From the NCBI GenBank assembly GCA_951213105.1, contig OX578147.1, positions 126,437,822 to 126,501,821 on the forward strand: a stretch of 64,000 nt of DNA, given 5' to 3'. The notes beneath the pieces are model-generated. The model was not told where the DNA came from. It was given only the letters and a program-made list of their open reading frames with translations, and searched no databases. This DNA is from Amaurobius ferox (taxonomy: Eukaryota > Arthropoda > Arachnida > Araneae > Amaurobiidae). Shown here piece by piece: positions 25,503 to 36,231 of this stretch; positions within the stretch are counted from its first letter, which is position 1; every line of letters begins with the position of its first letter. The translations under genes and the position numbers were made by a program.

Positions 25503-27412
25503 CATAATACAAAATTATTTTAAACTCTCATAATGAGTAATTTTCTCAGTTTATGAATTGGTATCTGCAAAAAAAATTCTCATTTTTTATTTCCCTGTAT
25601 TGGCAACTATGTTTTGTATATTTCAGTGCTGCTTGTAAGTTCTACTGATATTCAGCATGGTTCCTTACTTACTTTGGAAGTTGTGTATTACTGTCTTGTT
25701 TTATTAAAAAGACATCTTGTAGCTTTATCTCACTTTAATCCATATTTTTTTGACATTTTTGTGGCTCAATAGCTTATATGCAGAAATTTGTGTTCAAAAG
25801 ATTTTATTCTTTATTTCATCATGTTGGTATTTTTTTTTTTTTTTTTACTTCTAGCTTATATATACATATCTACTATTTAAAAAGAAACAGCAAAGGACAG
25901 TAGATTTTAGAAATTAGCTTTAAATATAATATTTTATACATGCTAATGTAGTTATCTTATTTTTAAACGCCAAATGTACTATTTTTTTAATAAATATAAA
26001 GTTTATATTCATAATTTAAAAATTTTTTTAAGATTCTTTTATTTAAAATTTGGGGCTTGTGCTGAAAATTTTCAAAGAGTAAAAAAAAAAAAAAAAAAAA
26101 ATTAAATGTATTCGCAAAACTTCCAAATTCCTAGCCAAGCTGTGTGTAATGAAGATTATTATACATAGACTTCAAATTGCTTTTATCAATTGTTAATAAT
26201 ATAACACTAAAAAGCAACAACTTTATGAAATTTCAATACATTTTATTATATTTCATAATTTATTCTGGCTGAACTTAGGAATATGAATTTATATTTGAAT
26301 TTTATCTTATACACCACATTTTTAGTATATTTCAATATTGACAACACAAAAATATGTCACATAAGATATTTTCAAAATCAGGTTGTATTTCTTTCTTTCA
26401 CATTTTCTTTGAGCATGCATTTTCCTTGGCAATGGGTTTTTTATTTGACAAGACCGAAAGTTGCAAATATACTCCACAAGCTCTTTTATTTTGTTAATTT
26501 TAATTTTCTCATACAAAAGGTGTGTTTAAACTGAATTTTTATGCAACGCATTGTTTTAACAACAGAACTGATTAGATCAAAAACTACAGCATTTATTTTT
26601 GAATTTGTCATATGAATTTCTGCAAGAGAAATGTTAATAGTATATCATTTAAAAAATGAAGCAGGTTAAATATTTGTCACTTTGAAACATATGTCAGATA
26701 GACTGTATAATTTATTGCAGAAATGATACTGCTTTAGATAAATGCGGACTTTCAAACTTGTTCAAAACATTTGTATCAGACAAAGTCCATGTATTATGTT
26801 CACAGTGAAAATGCACCGTAATTAATCCTATTTATATATATGGTTATGTGAATAATATATTGCACTTTTGTTTGTGCTCCATTTACACTTTTTATACTTC
26901 TGTCCTAAGTTATATATAATTAATAGATATTATTTTTTTTATTTTCAGTTGCATTTGTAAGATTTAAAGTTTTTTAATTTAAAACTATTTGGAAGAGTAA
27001 TTGAGAATAGTGTTTAGAGAGTTCTGCTCAAATGTGTGTTCAAAATGTGGAAATTTAAAATTTCTACCTTTATTTTTCTGTGAAATTCTAGTACTACATT
27101 CCTTGTTTAAAATAATAAGAAATTTCTGTACTTCGTATAGGCAGTTTAAATCACTCGGAACCCATTTTCTGTATAGCATTTATTCCACTGGGTTTTAAAG
27201 AATAAAGTATCGATTTTTTGTGTTCATTCTTTCTTATTTTTGGTTTAAAACCAGCATTCCATTTGTTTTTCTGAAGTGCATTGTAGCCACATATAGATTT
27301 TTCTGTAAATACCTGTAATATTAAATCTTGCACACTTTATAAATTCAATGTAGAATTTTTTTTTTTTAATTTTTAATTTAAACATCTTTAAAAGCATTAT
27401 AGTAAAAATAAT

Positions 27413-27456
<44 letters not shown>

Positions 27457-27878
27457 TATTTCCTGTTTGTCTATAGTCATAAATCATATATGTTTAGGCT
27501 GTATTTAAAATTTCTATAAAATTATTTGAAAGGAAATGTATTCATTAAACACAGTGTATATTTTATATTGAAATGTTTGGTAATATTTCAATATAAAACG
27601 GTATATGCAAACGGTGCTTTAAAACCTATGTTTTAGAAGCATGCATCAAAATATTTCTATATTAGCCTTACTTTAGTATATAAAAAATGGCTCTCAGCTC
27701 TTATTATGTATAAAAGTGTACAGATTATTATATACATCTCAATTAAAATCATGTTTTAAAAGAAAAACCAAAATTTGAATATAATAAAATAATTAATGAA
27801 AATATTGAGATTTTTGTGTTTTATTTTCACACCATAACTAATGTTTTATGTGTTCAATCATCTTGTATTTTTAGCTTC

Positions 27879-27916
<38 letters not shown>

Positions 27917-30900
27917 TGTTCCAGATTTTTTAATAATTTGTATGTAAGGAATAATAATAATTTTCTGTTATGTATTCTGTGTTTATTCTCTAGTAGACTT
28001 CTACATAAACGGTTTCTTTCATCAAAACCATTCTATTTATGTAATTTGTTTTACTTCACTTTTACTTGTATGTCAGCTTGTGTTATACTGTAGATGAATG
28101 GATTTCTGTGATATTCAGATTAAGAGCTATACATGGTATGTATAAAACTTCTATTTTTGTCGTCATTAGTACTTCACACAATGATATATCATTATTGGTG
28201 ATCTGCCAAAATGTTTGCAACCATTTTATCAAAAAAACTTATCCGATTCTCTAAACCTAAAATAATCTTTTACAAAGGAAAATCAGCTTTGTCTCATTTG
28301 CTTTGTTTTTAAACAATGTTACATATTTATATAAATGAACTATGCATGTATAAACTTATTCTGCATTTAGCTTAAATTTTTAGAATGTTTTCTTTTTATG
28401 TTAAATACTTTATTACTACAGTTTAAGTTTACCAACATGCATAATTATGCATTTAGTATGCACTAAAATACATTTTTACAAAATTTTATCAGTGCATAAA
28501 AATACTTTTTAAGATTTTTAGTGATAATCCTAAATTATTTTTTTTTTTTGAATTTCTGTAATGTTTTTCATTTTCATTCTTATGCTATTCCATTATTAAA
28601 TTTTACTGCTATAAAATTTGCAATTGATAGAATTATAAAGTATTTTTTAAATTTGAATATATTGTTCTTTCACTTAGCATGCTTATTAAAGTGAAATGAG
28701 TTTCATGCTTAGCTTCCTTAACATCAACTCAAACCTGATTGTGTGAGAATTATTTATTGACATAGTAAATCTGAAATAATATATGTACAAAAAAGCCTGA
28801 ACTTCTTATATTTTAGGTCATGATGAAGCCAGAGTTTTAAAGTTCAGTCTTATGTAGAGGTATCTCAGATCTAAGGTCAGAGAATGTGAAGTTTGTGGAG
28901 AAAAATTAATTTTAATAAATTCACTTGTCACAAAGAATTTTTATTTATTTAGTGTAACTTATATAAGCTATTAAGCTGTCTTATACATTAGTTATTGAAT
29001 ATTTTGAGTTTTTTATTACTTTCATGACATAAACTTGTCAATTATTAAACATGCAGCCAAATACCCTGTTTTGCTTCCTTTTTGGGTCACAAGAGACATC
29101 CCAGCATGTTAAATTTTAGTTGCTATAGAATGTGCATATCAATTTTAAAATTACTATTTATCAATAAAATATATTTATATTTGTGTACAAAAGTTTTCCA
29201 AAATGCATCTTCTATAAGAAAAGACCAGTCATTCCAAAAAAGAAGGAAAATGTCTGTAGACAAATAGACACTTTTATTAATATATTTGAAAATAAGTATT
29301 GTACTTTTTATATAAATAATTTATAACATTAACCATTATTTTTTGTAAATGCTCTTTACTTTGGAAAATTACTCCTCAAATTTTAGGAGAGAAGAAAAAA
29401 TACCCCTAAAAAATTATTTGTTGCAATCTGCTTATGATTTAATTACCCATTCTGAAGCACACACCCCGCAAAAATTAATAAGCTCTAAAAAAGCAGTTCC
29501 AGTTTATTTCTAGATACAATTTTTATGCCATTGAAATATTAGCTGAGCAAAATAGTAATTAAATTACTATCTAAGGAGATAAATGAGAGATTTCATTACA
29601 ATTTGTTTGAAAATATTTTACTTACAAACACTTCCATCTAATGGCTGTAGCATTTATTCATGGAACAAGATTCCCACTGACCTAGAAAGTCGGGGAACTA
29701 TAAAATTGTCAGGGAAAATTCTTTCTTACCCTATAAATTTTGTTATTCATCCCTTGTAAACAGCTTAATTTTCTAGGTAATTATAGACGAGATTAATAAA
29801 TAATTTTGTACATCAAGAAATATCATTAAAATGCATTCTTTCTTTCATCTGCATCTTCTCTTTTTTTTCCCCCACTATGTATTGCAATATTGTATGTAAC
29901 CTGATACCTAACTATTATTAGTTGCATGCACAAACTGCTAAAAAAAAAAAAAAAAACTTTTTATTGATTTTGGCTAAATAAGTTGTTCTGGGTTTTCTGT
30001 GTTAAAGTCTTGATATTTTTTTTTTTAATTTTTGTATTTTTAGATAAAATTATCACATTTTAGAACCTATTTTAAATTTATTATAATTGTAGGGCTAGAA
30101 AATCCTGTGGTTTTTAGGCAGAGAGTTGTATGTTATGTGGTTATCATTCTACATTGTGCAAAAGGTATTAATCTGTGAATACTATAATGTTTAACTTTGT
30201 CAGCTTTTTTTTTCACAGATGATATAGCAAATCTGCATAGTGTAAAGCAAGAAACCTCAGAGTATTTAATGTTGAATTATAAGTTTGAATTCACAAATTG
30301 GAATGGCTTTATTTTAGTTACTAATACCTTAAAATATATGTATGCCTTTTTTAGACTGTCATAGTTCTTAATCTGAACATCATAGTAATTACTATAAAAA
30401 TATATTCTTATATTCTCTATACATTTGTTATAGAAAAAAGAAAAATGGTGATTTTTCATATTTATGATTTATTATAAAAATGTTTATATATAAAAAATTT
30501 GTGTAAAACTTTGCAATATCAGCCTTAGTTGTCATTTAAATTTTAAACAATTCACTTTACTTCAATGATGGTTTCTTATATTTAAAGTATATATAATATT
30601 TTATATGTCAACATTTATGTATATTTAATATTTGTAATTTAACTCTCTCAAATTTGTGTGTTACTTCAAGTGTTCATATATTTTTTGTCACTGGAAACCA
30701 AAAAAACATGATAGTTGATGGCCAACTCTGCAAGTTTAGCATATATGTATAAAGCAGCCATTGTTACTTATTTCTGTGATATTTTGTGTTTTATCACCAT
30801 ACTAGTGTTATCACATATATTTCCACCTTGCAGGGTATATCAGTATTTGCTTTTTGTTTATTCTATGCAAATGGTTCTTAATGGTTGTTTATTCTATGCG

Positions 30901-30933
30901 ATGGTGTATACATGTAGTATATAATATCTATAC

Positions 30934-31021
30934 AGATTGCTTGGGTTGAAAGCCCAGACCATATGACCAACCTGAAGGCTTCTGCCAGCTTATTGTGTGG
31001 CCGGTGAGATTGCTTGGGTTG
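30934..31021 (-). mobile_element. 58-bp hairpin micro-insertion with 15-bp duplication
   Basis: The 15-bp sequence AGATTGCTTGGGTTG occurs exactly at 30934-30948 and 31007-31021, enclosing a 58-bp insert. The insert contains CCCAGACCATATGACCAACC and TTGTGTGGCCGG, which can pair as a hairpin. On the minus strand its end reads GGTCTGGGCTTT, like the 3' end of the tRNA SINE at 41230-41514. It has no promoter or coding capacity. Confidence 0.8.
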
Positions 31022-31584
31022 TAGAAGCTTAGTATAAATTGAATTTCTTGAGCTATACATTATAATATGTATTAAATGCTTGTTGAATAAGAGTTACTCT
31101 AATGAAATATCAAATTTGAGCAATAAAAAGTGTTCAAGTGAACATGTTTTAAATAATCGGTTGACTGAATATGAACAAAGAGTCTATCCAAGTTTGTTTG
31201 TTTTTTAATGTGTGAATGTGAGAGAGAAAATGAAAGAAAATCAGCCTATGAGTAGCTGGTCCATGTGTCAGGGGAGGTGCAGATCATTTTGAAATCTCTG
31301 CTTATAACTGAAATTTTGGCTTCTCCATATATTCATACTTTAGATCAAAATATTTCCAAACACTATTCAATTTGTGTAAAATGTGTAAGCTGTTATCAGT
31401 AAGGCTTTTGATAAGTACACAAATTTATACAGTATTTCTTGTGTCTAACAGTCATTTCATACAAATTGTATATGTGTGCATTCATTCCTAAATTAGGTAT
31501 TAAACTATTATCAATATCAGTCATATTGTTATTAGTTTATTACATTAATTATATATTAGTTTGAAACGTTCTCTACCAATATTT

Positions 31585-31666
31585 GTGTCCTTTTACATAC
31601 TTATCTATAATTACCAATATACTATTGATATTGGTAATTATAGATATGTATGTATAAAGGGCACTT
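31585..31666. repeat. Long imperfect palindrome
   Basis: Two arms of about 36 bp around a short ACTATTG-like loop. The inner arms are nearly perfect: TATAATTACCAATAT on the left against ATATTGGTAATTATA on the right. The outer parts (GTGTCCTTTTACATAC and GTATGTATAAAGGGCAC) pair with a few mismatches. Probably a very short MITE; no protein. Confidence 0.7.
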
Positions 31667-32401
31667 TGTGGAAAAGAGGCAGCTGAGGGCATAAATCTGC
31701 CACTGATTTTAGCTACATTTTGTAGTCTATATAATGTATGCAAAATAAATGCAATGATAAAGTTATGAATCATGTGTTTAACCCTTGTGCTCACAAATTA
31801 TGAAAATGCAAGCAAAAAAAAAAAAAAAAAAACTCTCAATTTCATGTTCTAAATTTTACTGAAAAATAAAAGCATTCTTTCTGTAATTTTAATAATATTT
31901 GGGATGGAAGTCTAATGAAATATGCCTTTATTTATATACCAATTTGTTTGCATTTTATAAATGTTTTAAATAAATTAATAATTAACAAAAATATTTTATT
32001 CTACTTGTTAGCTTTTCCTACAAATATAATAGATACTATATATTTTATCATTAGGCTGTCACTTTTTCACAGCAGTGATATTTAATCTGTATTACCTTAG
32101 AACTTTAGGATTTCATAAACAACATTATAGGATTCTGAAAATAGTAATGTTTTTTTCTATCATTTTTAAAAAATTCAAAATTGCTTTTTTCTTTTTGAAT
32201 TGAATACAATTTATATGTTCTTTAAAAGAAATTCCCAGGGGAAAACCACATATTTCACTGGAATTTCATAAAAGAATCTAATTTAAAAGATCTTTAAACA
32301 GTTAAAAGACCACTCTGACATTAAGTTATCTGGCTTTAATGTCAGAGGAGCTTAAAAAACCACTCTGGCATTACCAAACAGAAGATTAGTCATAACTCCC
32401 C

Positions 32402-34933
32402 AATAGGGTAGTTCAAAATTGTATAAGAAAATTTTTTATTCAATTATCATTCGTCTCACCCTTTGAAATTGTTCTATTTCGTGAAAAAATATCTGTAAAA
32501 TTTTATTGCAATTGAAAGATCAAAACATGTGCCGATGGGCATGCTTTTATGGGGACAGCTTTTGTTTTCTCGCCACTCCTGCTTTTCCCCTTCCTTAAAT
32601 TATCTCACTGTCAGCTTAATGCAACATTCTTGGAAAAATACCAAAAATGCAAATTTTAAAGTTTCTGTAGCTAATTTAAAGCTTCTATTGCAAGTTTCAG
32701 ATTAGCCTGTAGCGATAACAGTGCCACAGCCAAAATAAAATTCTAGAGAGGGGGATTCCCCAAAAGTTTTAAGAGAGAGGCAATTTTTTAGAGCAGGTGT
32801 TGGAAAGGGATATTTATATCATCCCTGCAGACATCATATATTTGAAATCATACTTAAAAGCTAAAAATTTTCAGCTAAAAGTTCCCTCTTCATGAGGTCC
32901 AGAAGTGCAAATTTTCAAACGCTTTCAACAGGCATAACTTAAAATTAATAAAAAAATTGAAGTCTTGTATGAAAGAAAAATTTTTTTCGAAAAGTTTTAT
33001 GTTCAAACCTAACAGGAATTCAACCTATTATAATGCAGCACCTACAAACATAATATTCTTGAGATGATTATAAAGAATTCTTAGAGTTTGCAGAAATTTT
33101 CATTGGAAACAACACAAATGAAATCGAGCTCCAGGAGCATACCATTAATCATGATAGATGACAAAAACACTTTATTGCTTCACAATATTACTGTCTCGTG
33201 ATGAATTTAAACTTACCTTCAAGGAAAAGAGAGGCATTTCTGACATATGTATATTTCTTGTATATATATTAAGGCTTGGTTCACAGCACCTTTGACTCAA
33301 GAGGCACCCAACCATGATATACAATTTTTGAAAAAGCTCATTGAGTATGAATCTGTGGATTTAGATATATTTTGTATCACAGTTAACAAATTCAAAAATC
33401 ATTTATGGTATCTATCTCCAGAAGCTTGTGCTTTAGAATTTTTTTTAATAAAAGTTTAGCTGTTGAAACTAAAATAAATATGGTACAGAATCTAGTGAAA
33501 GGCTGTACTCAAGACAAGGGTCTCAAGTGAATCATACTAAAAATGAGGACATTCCTGGACTAATAGATAAGTCTATTGAGGACTTCATTTCAAAAGACAG
33601 CAAACAACTTTTTGAAACATTTAATATTTCTGCAGATTTGCTTAATATAGATCCAGCTTCTTGGTCTAAAAGAGAAGTGTATAAGAAAGTGTCAGTTGTG
33701 CAACAATTAACGGTGGTCAATGACACAGCTGAAAGAGGGGTTAAGTTGATAGAGGACTACAACAAAATACTAACAAAAAATAAAGACCAGAAACAATTTC
33801 TATTGCAAGTTGTCACTGACTACAGACATTGATATCCTGATGCGAACAAGGAGACTGTAGCAAAAAAAAAAAATGGATTGAGATTGTCATTTGTTGATAT
33901 TTCTGTCATTATTTGCACATAAGTTGTATTTCGGATTTTAACAAACAAACATTCCAAAAATAATGCACAGTATCATCTTTTGGAATATTTATTCATTAAA
34001 ATTAGAGAGTTTTTCTTGAAGTAATGAATTGTACACATATTTTATTATACTCTTGTATTGATATTATTCAATTTCACATAATTTACCAATGACGAAAAAA
34101 AATAGTCGGCATCCGCACCACTTTTTATCATTCATATAAAGCAAGACTTTACAAAAATAATTTTTTAACCATTAAACGGTTTTAAGGGATGCCTCTGAAA
34201 AATTAAGAGTTGAATATTTTAGCCACCTAGCATCCTAAACACAATGTCCACTTAGAATTCAGGCAAAAAAAAATCCCACACCCATAGTAATATTTTATCC
34301 TTTAGAACTGGGAGGAGGGGGAAGTAAAATTGAAAAATGACAGTCAGACCATATCTGTTATTTCATATGGAAATGGATTTACATTAAATTCTACAGATTG
34401 TGATCATGATCAAAATCAAACGATCATAATTGGATTAATATTGTGGTTTAATTATCTTTAATTTAAAATACAAAAGCAGTTGTGAAATATTTTCATTTCT
34501 TCAACGAATGTTCTATGTTTACATTTTGAAGCAAACATATTTCCTCACTTAGTACATTAAAAAAACGTAAAATTTATTTATAAGATTTAGAACTTTTGAG
34601 AAATCCTCTCCCCCGCCAGAAATGTTTTTCGACTGTGGCACTGTTATGGCCATAGGTTAATATAAAACTGTTGCAATAGTAGCATTGCAGCTTATTTTTT
34701 GGAATCATGACAAGAATGTTGCATTAAGCTAACACTGGGATAGTTTAAAAAGGGAAAACAGCTTAAGTGGCAGGAAAATGAAAACTGTCCCTACAAAAGC
34801 ATGCCCATCAGCACTTGTTATTACTGTTCAATTGCAATAAAATTTTACAGATATTATTTTCTCCTGAAATAGAACAATTTTAAGTGGTGAGACTCAAAAA
34901 TTAAAGAAGTTGAATATTTTGGACCATCCTATT
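32402..34933. mobile_element. DNA element with very long inverted repeats
   Basis: The left side (AATAGGGTAGTTCAAAAT...) and the reverse complement of the right side (AATAGGATGGTCCAAAAT...) align, with gaps, for at least 370 bp. They share TCTGTAAAATTTTATTGCAA, TGATGGGCATGCTTTT, TTAGCTTAATGCAACATTCT and ATAACAGTGCCACAG. Weaker inverted similarity continues inward (AAGTCTTG...ATGAA). The centre carries the broken gene at 33277-33880. Target duplications could not be fixed because the ends are worn. I cannot assign a superfamily. Confidence 0.65.
33277..33880 (+). pseudogene. Broken copy of an unnamed protein family
   Basis: Three pieces in different frames. The first reads EAPNHDIQFLKKLIEYES then NKFKNHLWYLSPEACALEFF; the second SLAVETKINMVQNLVKGCTQ; the third GLIDKSIEDFISKDSKQLFE, then VVNDTAERGVKLIEDYN and KDQKQFLLQVVTDYR. 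A TGA interrupts the third piece at about 33830, after which YPDANKETVA continues in the same frame. From memory, the strings HLWYLS and VVNDTAERGVKL recur in uncharacterised multi-copy arthropod proteins; no function is known to me. Frameshifts fall at the poly(T) near 33440 and near 33530. It is the only coding content between the long inverted repeats. Confidence 0.6.
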
Positions 34934-36230
34934 CATGCAATATACCCATTGATTTTCCATTTATTAACTAAGCAGTATCTAACACTGTTAAAATTCCTTT
35001 CCTAGATTGTGGTTGGACGAACAAGATTGATGCAACGAATAACCACTGGTTTATAGCAAGACTAAGTTTATCAATCACTTTCACTTATAACAGTAACACT
35101 TTAGAAAAAGCAGTTTATTTTATTATATGACTCTTGCTCTGAATTATCACAAAAAAGAATATTATCCATGCCTCTTAATGTTTGAAAAAAAAGTATGCCA
35201 TACTTCTTTTGCCATGCATATTCCATTTTCCTGCTGACACTGTTCCATTCTTAAAAAAAAAATAAACTTAACTTCTTAGCCTATTCAATCTATTAAAAAA
35301 ATGGTTAACTACATTTCAGGAACAAAAATTACAAGGCAAATATCCAAAATAATTTACAAAATAGTTTTTGAACTTAACATGTGGTTGCCATATCTTTAAA
35401 ATAATAAAATCAATAAAAAACTATTTACTGTGGTCAATAGCTGTTGAAGACATTTAAATAATTAAAACTGCATTTACATAATGATATTTAAAGAAGGAAT
35501 TTCTTAAAATAATAATGTAATAAAGATAACTTTTAAACTAGTTTATTCTTGACTAAAAAGGTTCACCTAGTGTTATTTTTAAGGATTCAAGTGAGTAAAA
35601 AGGTTTGTGTAAATTTGTTCTAGAACTGCAACTAAACATTTGAAGAGGATTGATATGTTGCATCTTCTTCTGAAACTACAACTAAACATTTGAGAAAGGT
35701 TTATATGTTGCACCTTAAATTTTATTTTTTACTAAGTAAACTGAAATTATTAAATAAAAATTAATTGGAATTAAAACTAAAATGTTATTTTTTCGAGCAA
35801 TTATATTTTTTTTACTGAAATACTTAGATAAAAAAATAATAAAGTAGAAACATTGAAGAAAGAGTTCCACTATAAACTTGAAGAATTAAAAATTTGTTAA
35901 TGTTTAATGTAAAAAGTCCTTGAAAAAGAAACAATTTTGGGTCTTAAAAAGTCCTTTTACTTTTCTGAAACAAAAGAGTGGGAACCCTGATTTAAGTAAA
36001 CTACATTTAGATAATAATGTTTAGAGAAGAAATTTCTCCGAATAATAAGTAATATAATAAAAGTAACTTTTAAAGCAGTTTATTCTTGACTAAAGTTTGC
36101 ATTGTGTTGTGAGCAAGAAAGTTAATTAATATAAATTTTATTTTAAGGAACACTAAATATTTGAAGACCATTGCTGTGCTGCAATTATTTTTATCTTCCT
36201 TTTTAACTTAAAATGTTATTTTTATGGAAC
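34934..36230. repeat. AT-rich region with an old direct duplication
   Basis: A block at about 35465-35715 recurs at about 35998-36190: both contain GCATTTA.ATAAT, GAA.GAATTTCT, TAACTTTTAAA..AGTTTATTCTTGACTAAA, and then CTAAA(C/T)ATTTGA. Within the first block an about 51-bp unit with ACAACTAAACATTTGA is itself tandemly repeated. No coding content. Confidence 0.6.
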
Positions 36231-36231
36231 A

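Larger units (their letters stand above)
25448..32401. other. Long AT-rich stretch, simple repeats
   Basis: Contains (TA)n at about 25448-25500, 27420-27442 and 27878-27913, and poly(T)/poly(A) runs, with no recognised gene. Two weak terminal-exon candidates for KIF21 are discussed in the findings (26721-26808 and about 28818-28857). A 58-bp hairpin insertion (30949-31006) and a long hairpin (31585-31666) are listed separately. Confidence 0.45.

Noticed and set aside
25627..25660. Possible terminal KIF21 exon after tatttcAG
   Set aside because: Runs into a stop after a few codons with no blade signature.
28066..28254. Possible extra KIF21 exon
   Set aside because: Frame is open but not WD40-like, and its phase does not fit exon F.
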